DNA of 64,000 bases. Source: Rhodoglobus sp. (lineage in GTDB: Bacteria; Actinomycetota; Actinomycetes; Actinomycetales; Microbacteriaceae). Both the position numbers and the translations under genes were made by a program. Shown here piece after piece: positions 39,804 through 48,970 of the stretch (position 1 is the stretch's first letter; every line of letters starts with the position of its first letter). The stretch is taken from the NCBI GenBank assembly GCA_025463605.1, contig JAODAV010000022.1:62001-126000 (forward strand), written 5' to 3'. The notes beneath the pieces were generated by a model that worked only from the letters and a program-made list of their open reading frames with translations, was not told where the DNA came from and did not search any database.

Positions 39804-40949
39804 TCACAGCCCGTTCACCGCCAGAAGCGTGTTCCACCGGGCGGCGGCGAGTTCGGGGCGCTCGAGCGCGTTGGCGTCGCTTGCGAGCCGCACGATCTCC
39901 GCCAGGTGCGGCAGGCTGCGCGCCGAATGCAGGCCGCCGACCATCGCGAACGAGGGCTGGTGCCCGTTGAGCCAGGACAGGAACGCGATTCCCGTCTTGT
40001 AGTACTGGGTCGGCGCCGCGAAGACCTGCCGTGCGAGGGCCTCCGTCGGGCCGAGGATTGCCCGGTAGCCCTCCGTGTCACCCAGGTCGAGGGCCTGGAT
40101 CGCCGCGGAGGCGTTGGGCGCGACCGCGGCGAAGGCGCCCAGCAGCGCGTCGGAGTGGCCGACCTCGTCGCCCTCGATGAGCGAGACGTAGCTGAAGTCG
40201 TCGCCTGTGAACAGGGTTGCGCCGTCGGGCCGGCTCCGGCGCACGTCGATCTCGGACTGCGCGTTCAGCAGCGACATCTTGATTCCGCGCACCTGGGGCA
40301 GGTTCTCTTCGATGATGCGGATGACCGTGTCGCTCGCCGCCGCCACGTCGCGTGAACCGAAATACCCGGCCAGGTTCGCGTCGAACGCCTCTCCGAGCCA
40401 GTGCAGCACGACGGGAGCTCCCGCCCGCGACAGCACCGCGCGGTACACGCGCTCGTAGTCGGCGGCGGAGGTGGCGGCCCGCGCGAGATGCCGCGAGGCC
40501 ATCATGACCACGCCGGCGCCGGCATCCTCTGCTACTTCGAGCTGTTCGAGGTAGGCGGCGATGACCTCGTCGAGCGTGATCGATTCGTCGACGACTTGGT
40601 CGGTATTCACGCCCACAACGAGCGCGCCCCCCACCGACGCGGCCTCGGCTGCGCTGCGGCGGATGAGCTCGGTGCAGGCCGCCCAGTCCAGGCCCATGTT
40701 GCGCTGGGCGGTGTCCATCGCGTCCGCGACTCCCAGGCCCCACGACCAGATGTGGTGCCGGAACTTCAGCGTCGCATCCCAGTCGATGTCGGCAGCGGCA
40801 CCCGGCACGTTCTCGGCGACGGTCTTCGGCACGACGTGCGCGGCCGCGTAGGCGACGCGTGACTTCAGCGGCGAGGTCGGCCTCGCGAAGTAGGGCGCCG
40901 GCCCCGGCTCGAGGCGGAACAGAGCGTCGGGCATCAGAGCGTCGGACAT
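39804..40949 (-). CDS. DUF993 family, dihydrodipicolinate synthase-like protein
   Basis: 381 aa from ATG 40949 in a TAATG overlap with the dehydrogenase gene; the ORF extension to 41312 is a shadow. Sequence follows a class I aldolase-like TIM barrel (GALVVGVNTDQVVDE, GAGVVMMASRHLAR, GAPVVLHWLGEAFD, VRGIKMSLLNAQ with a Lys in the Schiff-base-like position). DUF993 proteins usually stand next to Gfo/Idh/MocA dehydrogenases and sugar isomerases, suggesting cleavage of an oxidised sugar. Exact reaction unknown. Confidence 0.85.
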   Translation of the reverse strand: MSDALMPDALFRLEPGPAPYFARPTSPLKSRVAYAAAHVVPKTVAENVPGAAADIDWDATLKFRHHIWSWGLGVADAMDTAQRNMGLDWAACTELIRRSAAEAASVGGALVVGVNTDQVVDESITLDEVIAAYLEQLEVAEDAGAGVVMMASRHLARAATSAADYERVYRAVLSRAGAPVVLHWLGEAFDANLAGYFGSRDVAAASDTVIRIIEENLPQVRGIKMSLLNAQSEIDVRRSRPDGATLFTGDDFSYVSLIEGDEVGHSDALLGAFAAVAPNASAAIQALDLGDTEGYRAILGPTEALARQVFAAPTQYYKTGIAFLSWLNGHQPSFAMVGGLHSARSLPHLAEIVRLASDANALERPELAAARWNTLLAVNGL

Positions 40950-42100
40950 TAGAGGGTCACTGGCGGCAGGTCGATGCGGCGGCCCTCGGCGGAGCTGCGC
41001 AGGCCCGCCTCGCTCAAGCGCACACCGCGCGCGCCGGCGAGCAGGTCGAACTCGTACGGGGCGTCTTCGAGAACGTGCCGGAGGAACTGCTCCCACTGCA
41101 CCTTGAAGCCGTTCTCGAATACGTCGTTGTCGGGCACTTCGATCCAGTCGGCGAAGTAGTCGTGCGTCTGCCTCAGGTCGGGGTTCCACACGGGTTTGGG
41201 CGTCGCGTTGCGGGGCTGGATGCGCGCGCCGAACAGACCAACGACGGCAGAGCCGAGCGTGCCGTCCACCTGGAATTCGACGAGTTCCTTGCGGTTGACT
41301 CGCACCGCCCAACTTGAGTTGAGCTGCACGAGCACGCCGTTCTCGACCTCGAAGATGCCGTAGGCCGCGTCATCCGCGGTCGCTTCATAGCGATTGCCGC
41401 TCTCATCGACGCGCTCCGGGATGTGCGTGACCGCGCGCGCATACACGCTCTCGATTCGCCCGAAGAGGTTCTCGATCACGTAGTTCCAGTGCGCGAACAT
41501 GTCACCCACGATGCCGCCGCCGTCTTCGCTGCGGTAGTTCCAGCTCGGGCGCTGGGCAGCCTGCCAGTCGCCTTCGAACACCCAGTAGCCGAACTCGCCG
41601 CGCACGGAGAGGATGCGCCCGAAGAAGCCGGAGTCGATGAGGCGGCGCAGTTTCTGGAAACCGGGGAGGTAGAGCTTGTCGTGTACGACTCCGTTCTTGA
41701 CTCCCGCGGCGGTGGCGAGACGGGCCAGGTCGAGCGCGTCTTCGAAGCTCTCGGCCGTGGGCTTCTCGGTGTAGATGTGCTTGCCCGCCGCGATGGCCTT
41801 GCGGATCGCCTCGACCCGGGCGGTTGTCACGAGGAAGTCGGCGTAGATCGGAAAGTCCGGGTTCGCGAGTGCCTCGTCGAGGCTGTCGGTGTAATGCTCG
41901 ATGCCGTGCTTGGTGGCGAGCTCCGCGAGCTTCGCCCTCGACCGGCCCACGAGCATCGGCTCGAGCTGCACCCGGCTGCCGTCGGAGAGCAGCAGTCCGC
42001 CCTCGTCGCGGATCGCGAGAATCGACCGCAGGAGGTGCTGCCGGTAGCCCATCCGTCCGGAGACGCCGTTCATGATGATTCCGATGCTCTGCTGGGCCAC
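40949..42100 (-). CDS. Gfo/Idh/MocA family sugar dehydrogenase
   Basis: 383 aa from GTG 42100 with AAGGAG six to ten bases upstream. NAD(P)-binding N-terminal domain (GIIMNGVSGRMGYRQ) and the family motif GKHIYTEKPTAES with the conserved Lys-Pro; C-terminal alpha/beta domain with GGGIVGDMFAHWNYVIENLFG. Oxidises a cyclic sugar or inositol-type substrate. First gene after a LacI operator, translationally coupled to DUF993. Confidence 0.92.
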   Translation of the reverse strand: MAQQSIGIIMNGVSGRMGYRQHLLRSILAIRDEGGLLLSDGSRVQLEPMLVGRSRAKLAELATKHGIEHYTDSLDEALANPDFPIYADFLVTTARVEAIRKAIAAGKHIYTEKPTAESFEDALDLARLATAAGVKNGVVHDKLYLPGFQKLRRLIDSGFFGRILSVRGEFGYWVFEGDWQAAQRPSWNYRSEDGGGIVGDMFAHWNYVIENLFGRIESVYARAVTHIPERVDESGNRYEATADDAAYGIFEVENGVLVQLNSSWAVRVNRKELVEFQVDGTLGSAVVGLFGARIQPRNATPKPVWNPDLRQTHDYFADWIEVPDNDVFENGFKVQWEQFLRHVLEDAPYEFDLLAGARGVRLSEAGLRSSAEGRRIDLPPVTL

Positions 42101-42130
42101 GATGCTCCTTGTTCGCCTGTCACTCCGCGC

Positions 42131-42145
42131 GGGAAAGCGCTTACC
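42131..42145. promoter_or_regulatory. LacI-family operator (GGAAAGCGCTTACC)
   Basis: GGGAAAGCGCTTACC contains the AAGCGCTT palindrome typical of LacI/GalR regulators. It lies about 30 bases upstream of the dehydrogenase start and 40 bases beyond the LacI gene end, suitable for repressing the catabolic operon. Confidence 0.7.
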
Positions 42146-42185
42146 ATACACCGGCGACTGTACGACATTTCGCGAAAGGTCGCAA

Positions 42186-43220
42186 TCAGTGCGAGAGGCG
42201 GGGAGTGCTGTCTCGCAGCACGACGGCCGCCGGGGCGAGCTGCCGGTGCGGTCCGCCGATCGCGAGGGCGACCGCTGCCTCGCCGGCGTCCTCGAGTTCG
42301 AGGCGCACGGTGGTGAGCGCCGGAGTGACATCCCGAGCCGTCGACACGTCGTCGTAGCCGGCAACCGCCACGCGACCGGGAACGTCGATACCGCGGTCAC
42401 GCAGTGCCGCCATGGCGCCGACGGCCATGACATCGTTGACCGCGAACACGAGCTCGATCCCCTCCAGGCCCGCATCGATGAGCGCGCTCATCGCCTCGTA
42501 CCCGGCAGCTCGTGAGAAGTCCCCGTACACGACAGCGACCGGATGCTGCGGCAGTGCGCCCACGAAGGCTTCGGTTCGATCACGCGCTGTGATGAGGTCG
42601 GCCGGTCCGGCCAGCACGGCGAAGCCCCGGTATCCCAGTTCGACGAGCGCTTGGGCGAGCAACCGTGAGCCTCCCGAGTTGTCGATCGGCACGGTGTCGA
42701 AGGGCAGCTCGTCCTGTCCGATGAGAGCGACCCGGCCACCGGTGCCCACGAACGCGTCGAGCTCGGCGACGAGCGTGGCTCGGTCGGAATCATCCGTGAA
42801 TCGGCTGCCGGCGAGCACGATCGCCCGGGGACGCTGACCGCGCAGCAGCTTGACCAGCTGGATCTCGCGCGCGGCCTTGCGGTCCGTCACGGCAATGGTC
42901 ACGACGAGACCTTCGCGTTCGGCCGCACGGATGACCCCGGCTGCTATCGAGGAGAAGTACGGGTCCGCGATGTCGCTGACGAGAAGCGCGACGTTCGATG
43001 ACGCTCCGCGGGCGACAGCCTGGGCGGACAGGTTGGGTGTGTAACCGAGCTGGGAGGCGGCGGCGTGCACACGCTCTGCGAACTCCTCGTTGACCGTGCG
43101 AGTGCTGCCGTTGAGCACTCTCGACGCTGTCGCGAGAGACACGCCGGCCTCGCGCGCGACGTCATACAGGGTCGGCGGATTCTCGATCACGAGCTTGAGC
43201 CTACTTTTGAGAACTCTCAT
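42186..43220 (-). CDS. LacI family transcriptional regulator
   Basis: 344 aa, AAAGGAGA upstream of ATG 43220. N-terminal HTH and hinge (TLYDVAREAGVSLATASRVLNGS), then a periplasmic-binding-protein-like sensor (NVALLVSDIADPYFSSIAAGV, VFAVNDVMAVGAM, VAVAGYDDV). Likely local repressor of the downstream dehydrogenase/DUF993/isomerase genes through the AAGCGCTT operator, with a sugar as inducer. The extra 15 residues before the HTH may mean the true start is slightly later. Confidence 0.93.
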   Translation of the reverse strand: MRVLKSRLKLVIENPPTLYDVAREAGVSLATASRVLNGSTRTVNEEFAERVHAAASQLGYTPNLSAQAVARGASSNVALLVSDIADPYFSSIAAGVIRAAEREGLVVTIAVTDRKAAREIQLVKLLRGQRPRAIVLAGSRFTDDSDRATLVAELDAFVGTGGRVALIGQDELPFDTVPIDNSGGSRLLAQALVELGYRGFAVLAGPADLITARDRTEAFVGALPQHPVAVVYGDFSRAAGYEAMSALIDAGLEGIELVFAVNDVMAVGAMAALRDRGIDVPGRVAVAGYDDVSTARDVTPALTTVRLELEDAGEAAVALAIGGPHRQLAPAAVVLRDSTPRLSH

Positions 43221-43275
43221 CGTGCGGTCTCCTTTCTCATAGCAAACTCAAATCCAGCGAATCCAGAGTGGGGGC

Positions 43276-44697
43276 ATGACCACCCAGCTGCAGTCGCGTC
43301 CGGCGATGCCGCAGCAGTTCACGCCGGCACCGCGAGCGCAATTGCGGCGCAATTTCGCCCGGCGGGCACGAAGAGCCGACCTGCTGGTCATGACATTGTG
43401 GACCTCCGGCGCTGCCGCGGCCGCGCTCTTCCTCGCGTCGGGCGGAGCGGGGCAATTCGCTTCCCCGGCCGAGGTCGTCACGAGCCTCGGTATCATCGCG
43501 GGGCTCATCGGAACCGACTTCATCCTCGTCATGCTCGTGCTCGCCGCGCGAGTGCCCCTGATCGACCGCACGATCGGGCACGACCGTGCGGTCGGTGTGC
43601 ATCGCTCGCTCGGAAAGCCCGCCCTCTATCTACTGCTGGGTCATGGCGCGCTGCTACTCATCGGCTACGGCATGAGCTCGGGGCTCGACCCGATAGCGGA
43701 ACTGGGTCCCATGCTGTCCCTCCCCGACATGCCCCTCGCCTTCGTGGCCATGGGGCTCATGATCGCCGTGGTCGCGACTTCCCTCGTCGCCGTGCGTCGC
43801 CGGTTCAGTTACGAAGCCTGGCACCTCATACACGTGCTGAGCTACGTAGCCGTGGCATTCGCGATTCCCCATCAGCTCACTGTCGGGGGCGTTCTCGCCA
43901 ACGGCACGGCGCAGAGGGTCTACTGGGTCGCTCTGTATGTGCTCGCGTTCGGCGCGATCATCACATTTCGCTTCGTCGAGCCGATCGTCTCCAGTCTGCG
44001 GCACCGCATCACCGTCGCCGGCGTGCGCACCGTCGCTCCGGGTGTCACCTCCATCCAGCTCACCGGCCGCAACCTTCGCACGCTCGGTGCCTCCGGCGGC
44101 CAGTTCTTCATCTGGCGGTTCTGGACCGGCGCGACCTGGTGGCACTCACACCCCATCTCGCTCTCGTCCATGCCCACGGGCTCCTCAGCCCGCATCACGG
44201 TGCGAGATCTCGGCACCGGCAGCGCCCGCATCAGCTCGGTGCCGGTTGGCACCCGCGTGTCGTTCGAGGGCCCGTATGGTCTCTTCTCGGATGCCGCACG
44301 CACCTCCCCGAAGCTCGCCATCATCGCGGCGGGCATCGGCATCACTCCCGTGCGAGCCCTGCTCGAGCACGCACAGGTCGCGCCCGGTGATGCGACGATC
44401 CTCATCCGCGCGAGCACCCCGCAAGAGGCTTACCTCTGGGACGAGATCGGCGAACTCGCGGCGGCGAAAGGCGCGCAGTGCTACGTGATGTTCGGGCCGC
44501 GCGCCAGGTCCGGTCCGGGATGGATGTCCGACCAGGATGCCCGCCGCGGAGTGACACTGAAAGCCACGTTCCCCGACCTCGCCGACTCCGATCTCTACAT
44601 CTGCGGGCCCAGTGCATGGCTCGACCTTGTGGTAGCGGACGCGCGCGCTGCGGGCATCCATCCGCATCAGATTCACGCAGAAAGGTTCGACTGGTGA
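43276..44697 (+). CDS. Ferric reductase-like flavocytochrome
   Basis: 473 aa. Residues 40-240 hold about six membrane helices with His pairs for heme (VHRSLGKPALYLLLGHGALLL, AWHLIHVLSYVAVAFAIPHQ). Residues 240-473 form a ferredoxin-NADP reductase-like part: FAD motif HSHPISLSS, NAD-binding AAGIGITPVRALLEH and terminal YICGP. Transfers electrons from cytoplasmic NAD(P)H across the membrane. It starts a coupled operon with FMN-binding and ApbE genes, so the acceptor is probably the extracytoplasmic flavoprotein. Confidence 0.9.
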   Translation: MTTQLQSRPAMPQQFTPAPRAQLRRNFARRARRADLLVMTLWTSGAAAAALFLASGGAGQFASPAEVVTSLGIIAGLIGTDFILVMLVLAARVPLIDRTIGHDRAVGVHRSLGKPALYLLLGHGALLLIGYGMSSGLDPIAELGPMLSLPDMPLAFVAMGLMIAVVATSLVAVRRRFSYEAWHLIHVLSYVAVAFAIPHQLTVGGVLANGTAQRVYWVALYVLAFGAIITFRFVEPIVSSLRHRITVAGVRTVAPGVTSIQLTGRNLRTLGASGGQFFIWRFWTGATWWHSHPISLSSMPTGSSARITVRDLGTGSARISSVPVGTRVSFEGPYGLFSDAARTSPKLAIIAAGIGITPVRALLEHAQVAPGDATILIRASTPQEAYLWDEIGELAAAKGAQCYVMFGPRARSGPGWMSDQDARRGVTLKATFPDLADSDLYICGPSAWLDLVVADARAAGIHPHQIHAERFDW

Positions 44698-45200
44698 GAA
44701 CGAGAGCTCTACTGGGCAGCATCTTCGGGTCGGTGGCCGTACTCGTCATCGGATGGCAGGCGGGCGAGGCCGTGCTGGCGTCGAGTTCCACGACCATCTC
44801 AGAGCCGCAGGCCAGCGGCACGACTGGGGACACGACTGGCGGCACGGCTGGTGGCACAGGCACGACGTCGCCCACCAGTCCCGACGCGACCCCCACCGAA
44901 ACGCCGGTCGCGAGCGGCCCCAGCGACGGCACATACACGGGCTCGAGCGTCGCGACGCGATTCGGTGACGTGCAGGTCGCCGTAACGGTGGCGAACGGAA
45001 CCATCACCGACGTGACGGCCGTCCAGCTCACCGATGCCGACGGCAGATCGGTGCAGATCAGCAACCGAGCTGCCCCGATGCTGCGCGACGAGGTGCTGGC
45101 CTCGCAGTCGGCGCGCGTCGCGAACGTGAGTGGCGCAACCTATACGACGCAGGCGTACTTGTCTTCGGTTCAGTCGGCGCTCGACGCAGCGGGGTTCTGA
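44694..45200 (+). CDS. FMN-binding extracytoplasmic protein
   Basis: 168 aa from GTG 44694 (GTGA overlap). An N-terminal membrane anchor or signal (LLGSIFGSVAVLVIGWQAG), a Thr/Gly/Ser-rich linker (35-80), and an FMN-binding domain with VSGATYTTQAY. In this motif the Thr of SGAT is the site where ApbE attaches FMN through a phosphoester bond. The ApbE gene begins at its last base, which fits substrate and enzyme. Confidence 0.88.
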   Translation: MRTRALLGSIFGSVAVLVIGWQAGEAVLASSSTTISEPQASGTTGDTTGGTAGGTGTTSPTSPDATPTETPVASGPSDGTYTGSSVATRFGDVQVAVTVANGTITDVTAVQLTDADGRSVQISNRAAPMLRDEVLASQSARVANVSGATYTTQAYLSSVQSALDAAGF

Positions 45201-46063
45201 TGCGTCACGTCTTCGAGACAATGGGAACGGTGGCGTCGATCGACGTTCCCCGAGCGCATGTCGACGAGCTTGCGCGGATCGAGTCGATCTTCCGCACGCT
45301 GGAGGCGCGATTCAGCCTGTACAGCGCCACATCCGAACTGAGCCGAGTCGCCAACGGCAGCCTGAGTCTCGTCGACGCGACCTCGACCCTGCGCGGAACG
45401 TACGCGCGAGCAACGGAGTGGCGCATCGCGACCGGCGGGATCTTCTCCCCCCATCGCCCCGACGGCGCCATCGACCTCAACGGCATCGTGAAAGCGGAAG
45501 CCATCGAAGAAGCGGGCGCGCTGCTCCGCGACGCCGGATGCGACGACTGGTCCATCAACGTCGGCGGCGACCTCCTCACCGCCGGCCGCAACCGCTTCCT
45601 GCCTTGGGTGACGGGCATCGCCGACCCCATGGATGAATCGTCGCTCCTGTGTTCGGTCGCGCTCGGGGGATCCCGGCGCGCGATCGCCACCTCGGGCAGC
45701 GCGCAACGCGGGGATCACATCTGGCTGGGCGGCTCGCGCAGGCCCAGCCAGTTCCGCCAGGCTTCGGTGATCGCGGATGACATCGTCACGGCAGACGTGC
45801 TCGCGACTGCCGTGATCGCGGGCGGCCCGGATGCCCTCGACGATTTGACGGAGCGCTGGGATGTCGACGTGCTCACGGTCGACCGCGACTGGCAGCTCGC
45901 CGCCACACCCGGCTTCCGCGCAGCCATTGCCGCAAGCATGCCCGTCCCGCACTCAGCCGACACCCAGCCGGTCGCCGCAAGCTCGAAAAAAGTCGAGCGA
46001 TCGGATGGGGGGCGGCAATGCTCTCAGTCCCATCTGCCGCCGGCGATGACCTCGGCGGGTTAG
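45200..46063 (+). CDS. FAD:protein FMN transferase (ApbE)
   Basis: 287 aa. Attaches FMN to the threonine of the FMN-binding partner, using FAD and Mg. Motifs: MGTVASIDV at the start, DLNGIVKAEAIEEA in place of the usual DLGGIAKG, NVGGDL, AIATSGSAQRG and TADVLATAV with the metal-binding Asp/Thr. The family mostly has a lipoprotein signal; none is seen here, so it may act in the cytoplasm or be exported otherwise. The last 46 bases overlap the DedA gene. Confidence 0.9.
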   Translation: MRHVFETMGTVASIDVPRAHVDELARIESIFRTLEARFSLYSATSELSRVANGSLSLVDATSTLRGTYARATEWRIATGGIFSPHRPDGAIDLNGIVKAEAIEEAGALLRDAGCDDWSINVGGDLLTAGRNRFLPWVTGIADPMDESSLLCSVALGGSRRAIATSGSAQRGDHIWLGGSRRPSQFRQASVIADDIVTADVLATAVIAGGPDALDDLTERWDVDVLTVDRDWQLAATPGFRAAIAASMPVPHSADTQPVAASSKKVERSDGGRQCSQSHLPPAMTSAG

Positions 46064-46677
46064 TCGGCTGGGCCGCGAGCCTCATGACCGCCTTCGGCGA
46101 GTGGGGCGTCGGATTGTTCACCCTCCTGGAGACGGTCTTCCCGCCCATCCCGAGCGAGGTCATCCTGCCGCTCGCCGGCTTCCTGTCCCAGCAGGGCGAG
46201 CTCAATATCGCTCTCGTGATCGTCGCGAGCACCCTCGGCGCGTACATCGGCGCGCTTGCGCTCTACGCGCTGGGCGCGGTGCTCGGCCAGGAGCGAGCCA
46301 TCCGGTGGCTGTCGAAGCTGCCGCTCGTCGACCGGAAGGATTTCGAGAGGGGGGCCGACTGGTTCGTGCGCCACGGTAAGGCCGCGCTGTTCTTCGGCCG
46401 GCTCATCCCCGGCGTTCGCAGCGTGATCTCGCTTCCGGCCGGTGCCTCCCGCATTCCGCTCGTCGTGTTCAGCGTGTTCACGATCGCGGGAAGCGCCATC
46501 TGGAACAGCGTGCTCGTGGGCCTCGGGGCGGCGCTCGGCACGCAGTACGCGCTCATCGAGAGGTACTCGGTGTACCTGAACTACGCCGTGTACGCGGCGA
46601 TCGGCGGCGTGTTCGTCTGGCTCCTGATTCGCCACGCCCGCCGACGCGGTCGAGATGCCGAGGCGACACCGCGATAG
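46018..46677 (+). CDS. DedA family membrane protein
   Basis: 219 aa from ATG 46018, inside the end of apbE. DedA/SNARE-associated pattern: ETVFPPIPSEVILPLAGFLS, then GAYIGALALYALGAVLGQERA, and the conserved FFGRLIPGVRSVISLPAGASRI. Bacterial DedA proteins act as lipid scramblase or flippase-like factors for undecaprenyl phosphate or phosphatidylethanolamine. Functional link to the electron-transfer genes is not obvious. Confidence 0.93.
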   Translation: MLSVPSAAGDDLGGLVGWAASLMTAFGEWGVGLFTLLETVFPPIPSEVILPLAGFLSQQGELNIALVIVASTLGAYIGALALYALGAVLGQERAIRWLSKLPLVDRKDFERGADWFVRHGKAALFFGRLIPGVRSVISLPAGASRIPLVVFSVFTIAGSAIWNSVLVGLGAALGTQYALIERYSVYLNYAVYAAIGGVFVWLLIRHARRRGRDAEATPR

Positions 46678-46718
46678 CTGCGCACCGGCGCGACACCGGA
46701 AGGGCATATCCTGCCCCC

Positions 46719-47975
46719 GTGTCCAGTACTCCTCGACTTCAGCGACGTCTCGGCACGGTGGATGCCGTGTTCATAGGGCTGGGGTCGATGATCGGCGCCG
46801 GAGTCTTCGCCGCCTTCACGCCCGCAGCGCAGGCAGCGGGCAACGGCCTCCTGATCGGCCTCGTCGTAGCCGCCGCCGTCGCCCTGTGCAACGCGCTCGC
46901 GTCCGCGCAGCTCGCGGCGGCCTTCCCCACATCGGGCGGCACCTACGTCTACGGGCGGGAGCAGCTCGGGCCATGGTGGGGCTTTCTCGCGGGGTGGAGT
47001 TTCGTCATCGGAAAGACGGCCAGTTGTGCGGCCATGGCGCTCACGTTCGCGAGCTACGCCGCCCCGGCAGGATGGGAGCGGCCCGTCGCGGTCGTCGCCG
47101 TGATCGGGCTCGCCGCCGTGAACTACCGAGGCGTCACCCGCACGGCGCAACTCACCCGCATCATCGTCGTGCTCGTGCTGGCTGCGCTCGCCATCGCGGT
47201 CGCGAGCGCGGGTGCATCCGGCCTCCCCCAGCTCGCCGACTTCGACGCATCGTCGCTCCTCGCGAAGGGTCCGTACGGCGTGCTGCAGTCCGCCGGGCTG
47301 CTGTTCTTCGCCTTCGCCGGGTACGCGCGAATCGCGACCATGGGCGAAGAGGTCAGAGAGCCCGCGCGCGTCGTCCCTCGCGCGATCGTGATCGCCCTCG
47401 CCATCACCATCGCCGTTTACGCGCTCGTCGGTGTTTCCCTGCTCGGCGCCCTCGGACCGGAGGGGCTCGCGAGTTCCGCGGCGCCGGTGCGGGATGCGGC
47501 TGCCGCGAGCGACTGGGCGTGGACAGCTCCCGTCGTCACGATCGGCGCGGCGCTCGCATCCCTCGGTGCGCTGCTCGCCCTCATCGCGGGAATCGGTCGT
47601 ACGAGTCTTGCCATGGCTCGAGAGGCGGATCTCCCCCGGTGGCTCAGCGCCGTGCATCCGCGCTATCACGTTCCGCACCGCGCCGAAGTGGCGCTCGCCG
47701 CGATCGTGAGTGTCGTCGTTCTGACCGTCGACCTTCGGGGGGCCATCGGCTTCTCATCGTTCGGCGTGCTGCTCTACTACTTCGTGGCAAACCTGTCGGC
47801 ATTCACGCAGAAGTCCGACAGGCGCCGCTTTCCCCGAGCGCTCTTCGTCGTCGGCGGGCTCGGATGCCTCGTGCTCGTGGCCACCCTCCCGCTGCTGTCG
47901 ATCGGGGTCGGGTTGGGTGTGCTCGCGGTGGGAATCGCCTACCGTGCGATCCGGTTGAGGGTCGGCAGGGGCTAG
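46719..47975 (+). CDS. APC family amino-acid permease
   Basis: 418 aa from GTG 46719. About twelve membrane helices, with the APC hallmark GLGSMIGAGVFAAFTPAAQAAG in helix 1, PTSGGTYVYGREQLG between helices 2 and 3, and FFAFAGYARIATMGEEVREPAR in helix 6 and the following loop. Likely a sodium- or proton-coupled amino-acid transporter; the substrate is not evident. Monocistronic by spacing. Confidence 0.93.
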   Translation: MSSTPRLQRRLGTVDAVFIGLGSMIGAGVFAAFTPAAQAAGNGLLIGLVVAAAVALCNALASAQLAAAFPTSGGTYVYGREQLGPWWGFLAGWSFVIGKTASCAAMALTFASYAAPAGWERPVAVVAVIGLAAVNYRGVTRTAQLTRIIVVLVLAALAIAVASAGASGLPQLADFDASSLLAKGPYGVLQSAGLLFFAFAGYARIATMGEEVREPARVVPRAIVIALAITIAVYALVGVSLLGALGPEGLASSAAPVRDAAAASDWAWTAPVVTIGAALASLGALLALIAGIGRTSLAMAREADLPRWLSAVHPRYHVPHRAEVALAAIVSVVVLTVDLRGAIGFSSFGVLLYYFVANLSAFTQKSDRRRFPRALFVVGGLGCLVLVATLPLLSIGVGLGVLAVGIAYRAIRLRVGRG

Positions 47976-48061
47976 CTGCGCAGGTGGCGGCCGGAGCTCC
48001 GCGCGCTTCATACTTCGTCATTCGCGGGCGTCCTCCCCGTCACCATGCCTAGCCTTGCGGG

Positions 48062-48664
48062 ATGACCACACCCCGACCGTTTCGCATCGTCGCGGTGTCT
48101 GGCAGCCTCACAGACCCTTCGCGCACGACCGCCCTCGTCGAGGCGATCGTCGAGGCCTTCAGCCGCGTCATTCCGGCTGAGGCGCACATCATCGCGCTGC
48201 ACTCCGTGGGTCCGCACCTCGCAGGTGCCCTGACCCGCAAGGACCTGCCCGCCGAGGCCGACGTGGAATTGGAGCGCATCGAGACCGCGGACCTGCTCAT
48301 CGTCGCGACACCCGTGTACCGGGCATCCTTCACCGGCCTGTTCAAGCACCTCTTCGACTTCGTCGACCAGTACGCCCTCGTCGATACGCCTGTGCTTCTC
48401 GCGGCCACCGGCGGAAGCGAGCGTCACGCCCTCATCATCGAACACCAGTTGCGACCGCTGTTCGGCTTCTTCCAGTCGCTCGCGCTGCCGGTGGGCGTGT
48501 ACGCGCACGACTCCGACTTCACCGACTACCGCATCTCCGACCAGCAGCTCACCGATCGCATCGACAAGGCGATCACCCGCGCGCTGCCCCTCGTGCGCTC
48601 GAGCTTCGCGGAGCGGTTGAGCATCGAACGCACTCTGGACGGCGAAGAGCCCGTAACGCGATGA
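48062..48664 (+). CDS. NAD(P)H-dependent FMN reductase (MsuE/SsuE-like)
   Basis: 200 aa flavodoxin-like protein with VSGSLTDPSRTTALVEAI (FMN phosphate loop), VATPVYRASFTGLFKHLFDFVD and TGGSERHALIIEHQLRPLF. This is the family that supplies reduced FMN to LLM monooxygenases in alkanesulfonate use. An LLM gene is 15 kb away, so a link is only a suggestion. A strong terminator follows. Confidence 0.9.
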   Translation: MTTPRPFRIVAVSGSLTDPSRTTALVEAIVEAFSRVIPAEAHIIALHSVGPHLAGALTRKDLPAEADVELERIETADLLIVATPVYRASFTGLFKHLFDFVDQYALVDTPVLLAATGGSERHALIIEHQLRPLFGFFQSLALPVGVYAHDSDFTDYRISDQQLTDRIDKAITRALPLVRSSFAERLSIERTLDGEEPVTR

Positions 48665-48666
48665 GG

Positions 48667-48693
48667 CCCCGCGGCTCCCAGTCAGCCGCGGGG
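48667..48693. terminator. Hairpin between convergent genes
   Basis: Perfect 10-bp stem CCCCGCGGCT/AGCCGCGGGG with a 7-base loop, between the FMN reductase and the reverse DUF6458 gene. Can end both transcripts; T runs are poor. Confidence 0.7.
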
Positions 48694-48712
48694 CGACAAG
48701 TACTACCGAGAC

Positions 48713-48970
48713 TCAGAGAACCGGGTCGTCCGTCTCGGTAACGGTGCGCGAAACACGCTCACCACTCACGGGATCCGCGGCGACGTGACGCGAGGTCACG
48801 GCCGTGCGATTGCGCGTGAGCATGATGAGCCCGATCACGAACACGACCACACCTGCTCCCATCAGGATGTAGCCGATGAGGTCGAGGTTGACCCAGCCGG
48901 TCTCGAAATTGAGCGCGAATGTCAGGATGGCTCCAATTACGAACAGCACGATGCCTGTTGCGATGCTCAT
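48713..48970 (-). CDS. DUF6458 family small membrane protein
   Basis: 85 aa from ATG 48970 behind GAGAGGAAA. Two membrane segments (GIVLFVIGAILTFAL and LIGYILMGAGVVVFVIGLIML) joined by ETGWVNLDL and a Ser/Thr/Arg-rich tail, typical of DUF6458 in actinobacteria, a possible stress-related envelope protein of unknown role. Confidence 0.9.
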   Translation of the reverse strand: MSIATGIVLFVIGAILTFALNFETGWVNLDLIGYILMGAGVVVFVIGLIMLTRNRTAVTSRHVAADPVSGERVSRTVTETDDPVL

